DNA of 12,322 bases from Clostridia bacterium (GCA_017503305.1 JAFVTJ010000003.1:1-12322), one strand, 5' to 3'; counted from the stretch's first letter, positions 1 through 7,963 are shown. Translations and numbers: made by a program. Notes: generated by a model from the letters alone, not told the origin.

Positions 1-1458
1 AATAACACCTTCGATTACGCTAGGCTCTTCTTCGGGTAAATCGGTCACGTTTTCGGTTTTAAGCTTTGAAATATAGTCGTCTCTTGCACCTTCAACCGAG
101 TTGCCTGTACCTACAATTTGATACTGATTAACGTCGACAAAGGCGTACATTTTAACAAGTCCTGCGCCGTCTTTAAGCGACATAAAATAGGTAGGTCTGT
201 CGGAAACGTTTAAAAGTAGCGGGAATGTTGCCGAATACTTAAGGTGCTGTACCTGACCTTCAGCCGAGCTCATAGCCGAATACTCCTCAGCGCCGGGGAT
301 AGCGTAGAATTTAGTAGCCTTTGTGCGAAGATTTGTAAGCACGAAGCCCACGTTAGATTCGTCACTAGTAACCGATGTCATACCTGTGTAAAGGAACACG
401 TCGTCATCCATAGCAAGATAGTTATAACCGTCGGTAGGCTGTAAAACGCCACGTTGACCAAAAATTGAATTAAGGAAGCCGGAACGATACTTACCGTTGT
501 AAACTAACTGTTGTAACACCATATTCGAATCGTAAACCTGGTCAACCCAAGTGGGAATTTCGGTCAAAGCATAGTATTTGCTTTCGCCGGTTATGGCATT
601 AAGCATTACAATACCATCAATATCGCTACCGCTCCAAAAACCGATTTTAAAATCAACTACCGAAGCAATCCAATAAGGTGTGCCGTTATCGTCAATTTCG
701 AACGAAATATTATCAAAAATCTTGGTGGGATACTTAAAGCGAAGCGCTCTGTAAAGGTCGCGCATAAAGTATTCACTTTCGGAATATTTTATACCTTCTT
801 TAAGTCTTACAAGCTCGGTTTCTTGGGTAGTCATATCCACCATAATATATGCGGGAATACCTTCGTTTCTATTGTTAAGCCATTTTATAATATCGCCATA
901 CATCAAGGGTGTTACGCGAACAGGCTTGCCCTTGTAGTTAATCTGGGTATAAATTTCTTCAATTTCAAACTGCGAAACCAAATCAGCCATTTCGCCAAGC
1001 TTACGTTGTCCCAAGCGAGAAGCGGTATCCTTATCAACCACGGGAATTTGTTCTTGGTTAATTTCGGCAACGTCTTGTGTAAAGTCGCCATTAGTTAAGG
1101 TTATAAGCGAATTATAGCTTCGTGCGTTAAAAATTTGTGCGCCTACAACAGATGCAAAACCGCTTAAAACGACTATTACAAGCACCGAAATTAAGGCAAA
1201 CTTAATCGGCTTGCCTAAGGATTTAAGGCTAATACGCGGAATGCCTGCCACCTTTTGCGGATTTTTGTTATCCTTAATAAATGCCACGATTTGTGAAAAG
1301 GCGTTAACTATCACGCTAATTATGATTATAAAGCTTACAAAGCTCCAAAACTCGCGGCTTTGAATGTTTATAGGTGGTAAAACAATCCAATAATAACCGC
1401 CCACAATAGCAAGGGTTATAATCCATTTTAAAAGGGATAAGGGTATACTTTTCTTCAT
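1..1458 (-). CDS. Membrane-anchored extracytoplasmic protein, family not recognised (3' end outside window)
   Basis: Reading leftwards from ATG at 1456-1458, the frame stays open for 486 codons to the window edge, so the C-terminus is missing. A GGAGG ribosome binding site lies 5 bases upstream (complement of 1464-1468). Three hydrophobic segments are visible at about residues 9-28, 37-56 and 87-106. The loop between the second and third is rich in Lys/Arg, so the positive-inside rule puts the N-terminus inside and the long soluble part (residue 107 onward) outside. The soluble part is globular-looking, with many Tyr/Phe/Trp. It contains two stretches, around residues 219-232 (IMVDMTTQETELV) and 299-308 (MLNAITGESKYY), that resemble the 'D..TGE' strand-turn-strand of PepSY-like domains. 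That resemblance is by eye only. The last visible residues are acidic and proline-containing, as in a linker. It is transcribed divergently from the flavin reductase gene. I am confident it is a gene, but I do not assign a function. Confidence 0.85.
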   Translation of the reverse strand, partial: MKKSIPLSLLKWIITLAIVGGYYWIVLPPINIQSREFWSFVSFIIIISVIVNAFSQIVAFIKDNKNPQKVAGIPRISLKSLGKPIKFALISVLVIVVLSGFASVVGAQIFNARSYNSLITLTNGDFTQDVAEINQEQIPVVDKDTASRLGQRKLGEMADLVSQFEIEEIYTQINYKGKPVRVTPLMYGDIIKWLNNRNEGIPAYIMVDMTTQETELVRLKEGIKYSESEYFMRDLYRALRFKYPTKIFDNISFEIDDNGTPYWIASVVDFKIGFWSGSDIDGIVMLNAITGESKYYALTEIPTWVDQVYDSNMVLQQLVYNGKYRSGFLNSIFGQRGVLQPTDGYNYLAMDDDVFLYTGMTSVTSDESNVGFVLTNLRTKATKFYAIPGAEEYSAMSSAEGQVQHLKYSATFPLLLNVSDRPTYFMSLKDGAGLVKMYAFVDVNQYQIVGTGNSVEGARDDYISKLKTENVTDLPEEEPSVIEGVI

Positions 1459-1485
1459 AATAACCTCCAAAATTTTACTAAAATA

Positions 1486-1514
1486 AAAATAGCACAATTT
1501 TTATATAATGTCAA
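1486..1514 (-). promoter_or_regulatory. Promoter of the leftward membrane-protein gene
   Basis: On the minus strand the -35 box is TTGACA (complement of 1509-1514), a full consensus match. It is followed by a 17-base spacer and then TATTTT (complement of 1486-1491). TGC stands directly before the -10, giving the extended TGn form. The predicted transcript start is about 20 bases before the GGAGG of the gene starting at 1458. Confidence 0.7.
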
Positions 1515-1524
1515 ATACAAATGA

Positions 1525-1553
1525 TTGCAATGACGTATAATTTATAGTATACT
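1525..1553 (+). promoter_or_regulatory. Promoter of the flavin reductase - yfcE - acetyltransferase run
   Basis: TTGCAA at 1525-1530, a 17-base spacer and TATACT at 1548-1553 form a good sigma-A-type promoter. The transcript would start near 1560, leaving a very short leader with AGGAG at 1561-1565 before the ATG at 1575. A second TATAAT at 1536-1541 has no good -35 partner. The -35 box lies only 10 bases from the -35 of the divergent promoter, so the two polymerases probably cannot bind together. Confidence 0.55.
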
Positions 1554-1574
1554 TAATTTTAGGAGAGTGAGCTT

Positions 1575-2072
1575 ATGTTTAAAGAAATAACTGCACGCGA
1601 TATTAAAAGAAATATAATAAACGCCATCGCAAACGAATGGATGCTTATATCCGCAGGCGATAAATGCGCTCATAATATGATGACTGCTTCTTGGGGATTT
1701 ATGGGCGAAATGTGGGGTCAGGACACAGCTATTGCCGTTATCCGCCCCCAACGATACACTATGGATTTCGTAGAAAAGCAGGATTACTATGCCCTTAGTT
1801 TTTACGGTGATAAAAAGGAAATCCACAAGGTTTGCGGCAGTCTTTCAGGCCGTGATGTTGACAAAACCGCAATGACCGGCCTTACCCCTGTTTTTGCCGA
1901 TAATACGGTATATTTTGAAGAGGCAAATCTTGTGATAATTTGCAAAAAAATGTACGTACAAGAAATGGAAGAAGCCTGCTTTACCGATACCGAACCGCTT
2001 AAGTGGTACCCCAACAAAGACTATCACAAAATGGTTTTTGGAAAAATTGAAAAGGTGCTTGTAAAGGAATAG
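1575..2072 (+). CDS. Flavin reductase-like protein (FMN-binding split barrel)
   Basis: This 165-residue cytosolic protein has no signal peptide or membrane segment. The N-terminal half fits the flavin reductase-like family (DIM6/NTAB type). A helix is followed by NMMTASWG at residues 34-41, the usual 'N.MT.sw' flavin-contact strand. Next comes a VIRPQRYT segment near 55-62 and then a strand with YYALSFY, followed by a conserved CGSLSGRDVDK turn. Family members bind FMN and either reduce flavin with NAD(P)H or act as flavoprotein oxidoreductases of unknown substrate; the sequence does not say which. The start is supported by AGGAG 9 bases upstream and a promoter directly before it. It is the first gene of a three-gene run; the next gene begins 4 bases after its stop, so the two are probably co-transcribed. 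Length is normal for the family. Confidence 0.85.
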   Translation: MFKEITARDIKRNIINAIANEWMLISAGDKCAHNMMTASWGFMGEMWGQDTAIAVIRPQRYTMDFVEKQDYYALSFYGDKKEIHKVCGSLSGRDVDKTAMTGLTPVFADNTVYFEEANLVIICKKMYVQEMEEACFTDTEPLKWYPNKDYHKMVFGKIEKVLVKE

Positions 2073-2076
2073 AAAA

Positions 2077-2616
2077 ATGAAATTTTTGATTTGCTCTGAT
2101 ATACATGGCTCTGCCAAATATTGCGAAATGCTTTTAAAGGCATTTGAAGATGAAAAATGCGATAAAATGCTATTGCTTGGGGATATTCTTTACCACGGTC
2201 CCCGCAACGATTTACCTGCAGAGTATGCTCCAAAAAAGGTTATCGAATTGCTTAATCCCTTAAAGGATAGGCTTTTGTGTGTTCGCGGCAACTGTGACAC
2301 CGAGGTTGACCAAATGGTGCTTAACTTCCCCATTCTTGCCGATTACTGCGTAATACCCGTTGGCGAAAGACTTTTGTACGCTACCCACGGGCACAAATGG
2401 GGTCCCGAAAACTTACCGCCTTTAAGCTATGGCGATATATTGCTTAACGGCCACACCCACGTTCCAAAATGTGAAAATATGGGCGATTTTATCTATATGA
2501 ACTGTGGCTCGGTATCTATTCCAAAGGAAAATTCACCCCATAGCTATATGCTTTTAGAAGACGGTAAGTTTTATTGGAAAAACTTAGAAAACGGCGAAAT
2601 TTATAACAAATTTTAG
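2077..2616 (+). CDS. yfcE: YfcE-type metallophosphoesterase (phosphodiesterase)
   Basis: This 179-residue cytosolic enzyme belongs to the MJ0936/YfcE branch of the calcineurin-like metallophosphoesterases. The dimetal-site motifs appear in order: SDIHGS at residues 7-12 (D8, H10), GD at 35-36, GNCD at 71-74, THGH at 103-106 and GHTH at 125-128. All expected metal ligands are present, so it should be active. Family members hydrolyse phosphodiester model substrates with Mn2+; the physiological substrate is not known for most. AAGGA sits about 8 bases before the ATG, inside the end of the preceding gene, as expected for a coupled operon gene. The next gene starts about 10-19 bases after its stop. 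Length is normal for the family. Confidence 0.9.
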   Translation: MKFLICSDIHGSAKYCEMLLKAFEDEKCDKMLLLGDILYHGPRNDLPAEYAPKKVIELLNPLKDRLLCVRGNCDTEVDQMVLNFPILADYCVIPVGERLLYATHGHKWGPENLPPLSYGDILLNGHTHVPKCENMGDFIYMNCGSVSIPKENSPHSYMLLEDGKFYWKNLENGEIYNKF

Positions 2617-2626
2617 CATAAAAGGG

Positions 2627-3229
2627 GTGTTCTTTACGTTTGAAAAACTACATTCAGGGGAAATTTATAACCCCGCCGACCCAAAAATAATGAAGGTACA
2701 GCTAGACTGCCTTAACACACTTTACAAATTTAATAAAACCAAGCCATTAGAGTACCACAAAAGGATGCGAATGCTTAAAAAAATGTTTGCCGAAATAGGC
2801 GAAGGATGTTATATTGAGCCACCGTTCAGAGCAAATTTTGCCGGCAGGCACATCCATTTCGGCAACGCGGTTTACTGCAATTTTGGTTGTACATTTGTTG
2901 ATGATACTCACATTTACGTGGGCAACAACGTTATGTTTGGCCCGAACGTTGTGGTGGCAACCGCCGCACACCCTATAGCACCTAAGCTTCGCGAAAAGGG
3001 GCTTCAATACAACAAAAGCGTGCGTATAGGCAACAACTGTTGGATTGGCGCCGGCGCTTTAATTATGCCCGGTGTTACTATTGGTGATAACACCGTAATC
3101 GGCGCAGGCAGCGTTGTTACAAAGGATATTCCTGCAAACGTTGTTGCAGTTGGTAACCCTTGTAAAATTCTTCGTGAAATAAGCGATGAACTCGGCGAAA
3201 AAGAAAAAGAGATTTTAAATAGATATTAA
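2627..3229 (+). CDS. Maltose/galactoside O-acetyltransferase-type hexapeptide-repeat enzyme
   Basis: This protein of about 200 residues belongs to the LacA/Maa branch of the left-handed beta-helix acetyltransferases. It has the N-terminal 'sGeiYnPaDPki' cap (residues 10-21 from the GTG) and then helices. From about residue 77 there are repeated hexapeptide units, including GNNCWIGAGALI and GDNTVIGAGSVV. The catalytic His is in ATAAHP (H115), and the usual 'aVGNPcKilR' end is present. Members transfer acetyl from acetyl-CoA to a sugar hydroxyl; the acceptor cannot be read from sequence. The start is odd. The GTG at 2627 overlaps the AAGGGG that should be its ribosome binding site, while an in-frame ACG at 2636 stands 8 bases after it and would give the usual short N-terminus. 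It ends the operon, just before a strong terminator. Confidence 0.85.
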   Translation: MFFTFEKLHSGEIYNPADPKIMKVQLDCLNTLYKFNKTKPLEYHKRMRMLKKMFAEIGEGCYIEPPFRANFAGRHIHFGNAVYCNFGCTFVDDTHIYVGNNVMFGPNVVVATAAHPIAPKLREKGLQYNKSVRIGNNCWIGAGALIMPGVTIGDNTVIGAGSVVTKDIPANVVAVGNPCKILREISDELGEKEKEILNRY

Positions 3230-3238
3230 AAACTTTAC

Positions 3239-3276
3239 CCGACCTATGAACAAAATCATAGGTCGGTTTTTGTTTT
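3239..3276 (+). terminator. Intrinsic terminator after the acetyltransferase gene
   Basis: A perfect 11-bp stem, CCGACCTATGA (3239-3249) with TCATAGGTCGG (3256-3266), encloses a 6-base loop and is followed by TTTTTGTTTT. It lies between two convergent genes, and its T-run overlaps the enolase stop codon. On the minus strand the hairpin lacks an adjoining T-run, so it probably works mainly rightward, with at most weak action on enolase transcripts. Confidence 0.9.
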
Positions 3277-4513
3277 AATTCAATTCATTTTCGATCACAA
3301 GCAAGCGGTTGTATTTTGCGGTTCTGTCACTTCTACAAGGGGCACCCGTTTTAATTTGCCCCGCGTTTACTGCCACTGCCAAATCGGCTATAAACGAGTC
3401 TTCACTCTCTCCCGAACGGTGCGAAATTATAGTTTTATACCCACATTTTTGGGCCAAACGAATAACATCTAAAGTTTCGGTTAAGGTGCCAATTTGATTA
3501 AGCTTTATTAAAATTGCATTACCGCATTTTTCGCCTATTCCCTTTTTAAGCCGCTTTTCGTTGGTTACGAACAAATCGTCCCCTACAAGCTGCAATTTGT
3601 CCCCCAGTCTTTGCGTTAGTTTTCGCCACAGGTCCCAATCATCCTCGGCAAGAGGGTCTTCAATAGAAATTATCGGATATTTTTCCACCAATTTTTCATA
3701 ATAGTCAATCAACTCTTCTCCTGTCATTTTTTGGTTTCTTTTAGGCAGTAAATATTCCCCGTTTTCGTACCATTCGCTTGATGCAATATCAAGCGCTATT
3801 TTTATTTGGTCGGTACTGTAGCCCGACCTTTCTATAGCAGAAACAATTACTTCAATTGCATGTTCATCGCTTTGTAAATCGGGCGCAAAGCCACCCTCGT
3901 CACCAACGGCGGTAGCCTTGCCCATTTCTTTTAAAATTTTGCCTAAAGTGTGATAAATTTCTACGCATTGCCTAAGCCCCTCGGCAAAGCTTTTTGCGGT
4001 GGTAGGAGTAATCATAAATTCTTGAATATCAATATTATTTTTAGCATGTGCGCCGCCGTTTAAAATATTAAGCATGGGCCTTGGCATTAAGCCTGAATTT
4101 ATACCACCCAAATACCTGTAAAGCGGCATTTTATAATGCTTTGCCACTGCTTTTGCCACCGCAAGCGATACCGAAAGAATCGCGTTTGCACCCAAGCGCG
4201 ACTTATTTTCAGTTCCGTCAAGCTTTATTAAAAATTCATCAATTTCTCGTTGGTCTAAGGTGTTTAATTCAATAAGTTTTGGCGCAATTTCCTCATTGAT
4301 AAGCCTTACACAACCGCTAACGCCCTTGCCTAAAAAACGCTTTCCGCCGTCACGCTTTTCGTGGGCTTCAAACATACCGGTAGATGCCCCCGAAGGCACA
4401 ATTGCAAAGCCTTCGCTTCCATCAAAAAGCGTAACCCTTGCCGCAACCGTTGGATTGCCGCGTGAATCTAAAACCTCGAAACCTTTAAGACTTAGCATGC
4501 TTTTTTTATCCAT
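3275..4513 (-). CDS. eno: Enolase (phosphopyruvate hydratase)
   Basis: Enolase catalyses the Mg2+-dependent interconversion of 2-phosphoglycerate and phosphoenolpyruvate in glycolysis. All landmark residues are present: DSRGNPT (16-22), SGAST (41-45), NGGAHA with H156, QEF with E165, GDEGG with E206, ALD with D242, IED with E285, GDD with D312, LIK with K337, SHRSGE (364-369) and QIKTG with K388. The metal ligands (D242, E285, D312) and catalytic pair (E206, K337) are therefore intact. At 412 residues it is slightly shorter than the usual 425-435. [10 protein letters not shown] replaces the more usual PTVE(V/A). The start is chosen because AAGGGG lies 6 bases upstream; an in-frame ATG at codon 6 has no such site. 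It stands alone, convergent with the acetyltransferase and divergent from rlmB, not inside a glycolytic gap-pgk-tpi-gpm cluster. It could be the sole enolase or a second copy; the window cannot tell. Confidence 0.95.
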   Translation of the reverse strand: MDKKSMLSLKGFEVLDSRGNPTVAARVTLFDGSEGFAIVPSGASTGMFEAHEKRDGGKRFLGKGVSGCVRLINEEIAPKLIELNTLDQREIDEFLIKLDGTENKSRLGANAILSVSLAVAKAVAKHYKMPLYRYLGGINSGLMPRPMLNILNGGAHAKNNIDIQEFMITPTTAKSFAEGLRQCVEIYHTLGKILKEMGKATAVGDEGGFAPDLQSDEHAIEVIVSAIERSGYSTDQIKIALDIASSEWYENGEYLLPKRNQKMTGEELIDYYEKLVEKYPIISIEDPLAEDDWDLWRKLTQRLGDKLQLVGDDLFVTNEKRLKKGIGEKCGNAILIKLNQIGTLTETLDVIRLAQKCGYKTIISHRSGESEDSFIADLAVAVNAGQIKTGAPCRSDRTAKYNRLLVIENELN

Positions 4514-4565
4514 AACTTTCCCCTTTTTATTTGTTTTTCTTATTTTTTACAAAAAAATCCCTAAT

Positions 4566-4593
4566 ATTATAAAATTTACTATTTAATTTTAAA
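4566..4593 (-). promoter_or_regulatory. eno: Probable promoter of enolase
   Basis: On the minus strand a perfect TATAAT (complement of 4566-4571) lies about 50 bases before the enolase start. The best -35 is TTTAAA (complement of 4588-4593) at 16 bases, a weak match. The whole region is very AT-rich, so chance matches are likely. Confidence 0.4.
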
Positions 4594-4610
4594 TATATTT
4601 ATGATATAAT
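4582..4610 (+). promoter_or_regulatory. Extended -10 promoter of the rlmB-metG-tatD operon
   Basis: TATAAT at 4605-4610 is preceded by TGA, giving the full extended -10 form TGnTATAAT. The -35 at 17 bases is TTTAAT, a weak match, as is common with extended -10 promoters. Transcription would start near 4617. This rules out the ATG at 4616 as the rlmB start and leaves a leader of about 32 bases. Confidence 0.6.
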
Positions 4611-4648
4611 TTACTATGTATATTTATGTTCAAAAGGATGCTTTGAAA

Positions 4649-5401
4649 ATGGAAAACAAAAAAGAACAAGGCTATAATATTATTTGCGGCAGAAACCCCG
4701 TGCTTGAGGCAGTGCGCTCAGGCCGAGAAATTGACCGTCTTCTTGTAAGCCACGGTGTTAGCGGTGGCTCGGTTACCGCCATTATTGCCAAGTGCAAGCA
4801 AAAGGGCATTTTAATCAAAGAGGTTAGCCCACAAAAGCTTGACTACTACTGTGGCGGTGCAAACCACCAAGGCGTTGCCGTATTATTTGCCGAGCAGGAA
4901 TACTGCACGGTAGAAGATATTTTAAATTTTGCAAACGAAAAAGGCGAAAAGGCTTTTATAATCGTTTGTGATGAAATAGAAGACCCACACAACCTGGGCG
5001 CCATTATCCGTACAGCCGAATGCTGCGGTGTGCACGGCATTATTATTCCAAAACGCCGTAGCGCATCCCTTAACGCCACGGTTGCAAAAAGTGCCAGCGG
5101 CGCACTCGAATATATGAAGGTTGCTCGCGTTACCAATATTGCCAACACACTTGATATGCTTAAAGAAAACGGTGTTTGGGTGTTTGGCGCCGATATGGAC
5201 GGCGACGACTACGAAAATACCGACTTTGATTGCCCCACCGCTTTAGTAATTGGTAACGAAGGCAAGGGCATTGGCGCGCTTACCGCCAAAAAATGCGACC
5301 AAATTATAAGCCTACCAATGTTTGGCAAAATCAACTCGCTTAATGCATCGGTTGCGGCAAGCGTTTTAATGTACGAAGTTGTACGCAAAAGAAGAAGTTA
5401 A
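4649..5401 (+). CDS. rlmB: 23S rRNA 2'-O-methyltransferase RlmB (SpoU/TrmH family)
   Basis: RlmB methylates the 2'-OH of a guanosine in the peptidyl-transferase region of 23S rRNA (G2251 in E. coli numbering) using SAM. The 250-residue protein has the N-terminal RNA-binding substrate domain (GRNPVLEAV, residues 14-22). A SPOUT trefoil-knot methyltransferase domain follows with its three motifs: NLGAIIRTAECCGV (115-128, with N115 and R121), IGNEGKGI (201-208, with E204) and LPMFGKINSLNASVA (222-236, with N232). Although the frame is open from an ATG at 4616, I choose 4649. AAAAGGA stands about 10 bases before it, and the predicted transcript start is near 4617. Other SpoU-family enzymes (TrmH, TsnR) share the fold, but the substrate-domain motif favours RlmB. 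It is the first gene of the operon; the next starts 15 bases after its stop. Confidence 0.92.
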   Translation: MENKKEQGYNIICGRNPVLEAVRSGREIDRLLVSHGVSGGSVTAIIAKCKQKGILIKEVSPQKLDYYCGGANHQGVAVLFAEQEYCTVEDILNFANEKGEKAFIIVCDEIEDPHNLGAIIRTAECCGVHGIIIPKRRSASLNATVAKSASGALEYMKVARVTNIANTLDMLKENGVWVFGADMDGDDYENTDFDCPTALVIGNEGKGIGALTAKKCDQIISLPMFGKINSLNASVAASVLMYEVVRKRRS

Positions 5402-5416
5402 AAACGGAGAACACAA

Positions 5417-7963
5417 ATGAACATATTTTCAAAAAAAGGAAAAGACCTTGCATTTGAAGAACCCGAAAACGATAACCTTTTAAAAGGTGCTAAAAAAATT
5501 ACTCCCACACACCGCCTCACACCAGAAGAGGTAGTTGCCCCACCCCAAAGCAGTCCCGCCCAAAAGTATGACGGCAAATCCGCTTTGGAATCCTTAAAGG
5601 CGCGAATGCAAAAATCCTTTGAAGGTCTTGAAGAGGAAAAGGCGGCAGTTGCACCCACGGTCAAAGCTGAAACTCAAAAACCCGTGGCAGAAGCACCTGT
5701 AAAAGAAGAAGCTCCTGTAGTAATAAAGCCGCAAAAAACCTTGCTCGAAAAATGCAAGCCTTATATAACCGATGATAGCGGTCGCGACCTTTCTAACGCT
5801 ATCCCACTTTACAAGCTTGAAAGTGTGGCCGACATTTTAGAAGGCAACAGCAAAAACACGTTAAACCGCTTAGCTAAGCAGTACGACATAACCGTTGAGG
5901 ATTTAACCCGTGCAAAACGCGAACCTGTAAAGAAAGAACCTCCCAAATCCCCAACACCAACACAGGATAAAGAAATTATTGAAATAAACGCATTTTTTGA
6001 AAACGTTCAATCAAGCGTGCCTTTTTCTGTGTCCGAGGTTGAAAGTCAGGTAACACCCGAGCCCGCGCAAACAAATTTATCTGACACAGCAACCATAACC
6101 TTTACCCCTGTTAGCGATAATCAAAGCGCCAAACCTAAAATAATGGTTACAAGCAATACCCAAAGTATTGACCTCACGGGCGAAATTACCGCTATTCAGG
6201 ACGTTCGTTCCTTTAGCAAGAACGAACCCATAACCCTTGAAAAAAACGAATTTGAAGATTTTACCCCCGAAACCGAAATCAAAACCGAAAAGGATATTAA
6301 AACCTATATTCGCAATTTTTCAATTAAAAAGCGCAGAAGCTTTTTAAACGTTTCGTTATCGGTAATATTAACCCTTGTATTAGCCTTTATGAAGCTCCCC
6401 TTTATGACGAGCGTTATTTTGGGCGAAACTAAAATTGCAATGATAATTTGCACTGCTATTGCCGCTTTGGCTGTAATAATCAACGGCGATATGTTTTTAG
6501 CATTGCCAAAAATGTTTGGCAAAAAATCGGTAGCGGATTCAAGCCCGGCTCTCGCTTCACTTCTTGTGCTCGGCTATGCCATTTTAGGCATTCTTTCGGG
6601 CGAAATTGTGTTAGATATGCTAATTTTGCTTGGCATAATTCTTTCAATACGTGCTTTCGGCAAATTCCGCAAAGATTCTTATATGCTTTCAAACCTTAAA
6701 CAAATTGCCACTTCTGGCAGCAAAAACGCTTTAAGGCTTATTGACGATACCGCAGTTACCTTTGCTATTGCCAAAAACTCTATCGAGGGCGACACCCTAA
6801 TAGCCGCTCCCCAAAAGTGCAATAATATAAGTGATTATCTAAAATATTCCACCTTTGGTAGCTTCCTAAACGGCAAAATGCCGGTAATAACCATTGTTTC
6901 AATATTGTTTGCGTTAATTTCGGCCTTTGCCGCCTCGAGCTATTACGATGGCGCTGTTTACGGGCTTTATGCCGCCGCATCGGTGCTTTGCTTTGCATCC
7001 ATTCCCCCGCTTTTCTTTATTAAGGATTTTCCGCTTTACGCTGCGGCTAAACGCCTTAATAAAAACGGCGCTATGATAGCCGGCCAAATGGGTGCCAACC
7101 ATATTGAAATGTCCAACGCGGTGCTTTTAAACGCGGCAGATATTTTCCCAAAAGGTACCGTAACACTTCATCAAATGAAGGTCTTGTCAGACAATAATTT
7201 GGACCAAACAATTTTGCGTGCCGCTTCACTAACCAAAAGCCTTAATAGCCCTCTGGCACCAATTTTTGAAAAAATAGCAGGCGAAAGTAATATAACCACC
7301 CTGCCCGATTCTGACACCATTAAGTACGAAGAACGCATGGGTATTTCAGGCTGGGTTGATAATAAACCGCTATTTATCGGCAACCGCACTTTAATGGAAG
7401 CCCACGGCATTGCCGTGCCCGATATTGAGCTTGACCGCAAAATTTTAAGAAGCGGATATTTCCCCATTTATCTTGCAAGTGACGAAAAGCCTTGCGCCTT
7501 ATTTATGGTGCAATACTCGGTTGATCCCGACGTCGCTTATGAGCTTCGCCGCCTTACCAAAATCGGCGTAACGCTTATAGTAAACAACACCGACCCCAAT
7601 GTAAGCGCCGAAATGATTTGTGATTATTTAGGTCTTTACAGTGATTCGGTTATGATAATGAGTAACGCCGGTTATCATATGTTTAAAAACGCGGTTACAC
7701 CGCAAGAAAGCTGCTCAGCACCGGCAAGCTTCCGTGGTGAGAATATAATGATAGCAAAAATCGTGAACTGTGCTAACAAAATCAAGCGTTCAAACACGTT
7801 ACTTTCTGTGTTGTATATTCTTTCAGCAATACTTGGTATAGTTATTTTCACCTATTCCTCGTTTGCGGGCTCGGGCACACTTATAAACAGTGCCACCGTG
7901 CTTTTGTACTCAATTATTTCCACCGCTGTATCTTACATACTTTATTTGTTTTTAAAACCCTAA
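5417..7963 (+). CDS. Degenerate P1B-type ATPase-like membrane protein with long disordered N-terminus
   Basis: This protein has 848 residues; GGAGA lies shortly before the ATG. Residues 1-300 are polar, Pro/Glu/Lys-rich and probably disordered, apart from a more helical stretch at about 105-165. Eight hydrophobic segments follow at about 309-329, 339-356, 377-394, 397-413, 489-508, 513-535, 795-813 and 824-846. This is the P1B-ATPase layout, with a soluble part after segment 4 (actuator position) and a large one after segment 6 (P/N-domain position). N-domain-like sequence is visible at 640-660 (GISGWVDNKPLFIGNR), followed by a strand-helix series to about 735 matching 'vaidgk..g......D....i..L...Gi'. 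The catalytic motifs are missing or altered. DKTGT is replaced by DIFPKGT (575-581), the HP dipeptide by S611-P612, and TGDN by NTDP (724-727). No GDGxND and no TGES are present, and the CPC-type helix reads ASIPP. ATP-driven transport therefore looks impossible. A structural or regulatory role at the membrane is inference. It sits between rlmB and metG, with 15- and 13-base gaps. Confidence 0.75.
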   Translation: MNIFSKKGKDLAFEEPENDNLLKGAKKITPTHRLTPEEVVAPPQSSPAQKYDGKSALESLKARMQKSFEGLEEEKAAVAPTVKAETQKPVAEAPVKEEAPVVIKPQKTLLEKCKPYITDDSGRDLSNAIPLYKLESVADILEGNSKNTLNRLAKQYDITVEDLTRAKREPVKKEPPKSPTPTQDKEIIEINAFFENVQSSVPFSVSEVESQVTPEPAQTNLSDTATITFTPVSDNQSAKPKIMVTSNTQSIDLTGEITAIQDVRSFSKNEPITLEKNEFEDFTPETEIKTEKDIKTYIRNFSIKKRRSFLNVSLSVILTLVLAFMKLPFMTSVILGETKIAMIICTAIAALAVIINGDMFLALPKMFGKKSVADSSPALASLLVLGYAILGILSGEIVLDMLILLGIILSIRAFGKFRKDSYMLSNLKQIATSGSKNALRLIDDTAVTFAIAKNSIEGDTLIAAPQKCNNISDYLKYSTFGSFLNGKMPVITIVSILFALISAFAASSYYDGAVYGLYAAASVLCFASIPPLFFIKDFPLYAAAKRLNKNGAMIAGQMGANHIEMSNAVLLNAADIFPKGTVTLHQMKVLSDNNLDQTILRAASLTKSLNSPLAPIFEKIAGESNITTLPDSDTIKYEERMGISGWVDNKPLFIGNRTLMEAHGIAVPDIELDRKILRSGYFPIYLASDEKPCALFMVQYSVDPDVAYELRRLTKIGVTLIVNNTDPNVSAEMICDYLGLYSDSVMIMSNAGYHMFKNAVTPQESCSAPASFRGENIMIAKIVNCANKIKRSNTLLSVLYILSAILGIVIFTYSSFAGSGTLINSATVLLYSIISTAVSYILYLFLKP

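Noticed and set aside
4260..4586. Plus-strand 108-codon frame across the enolase start and promoter region
   Set aside because: It is antisense to the clearly conserved enolase N-terminus, has no recognisable motif and no ribosome binding site.
4616..4648. Upstream ATG start for rlmB adding 11 residues
   Set aside because: The ATG coincides with the predicted transcript start, has no ribosome binding site, and the extra residues are not typical of the family.
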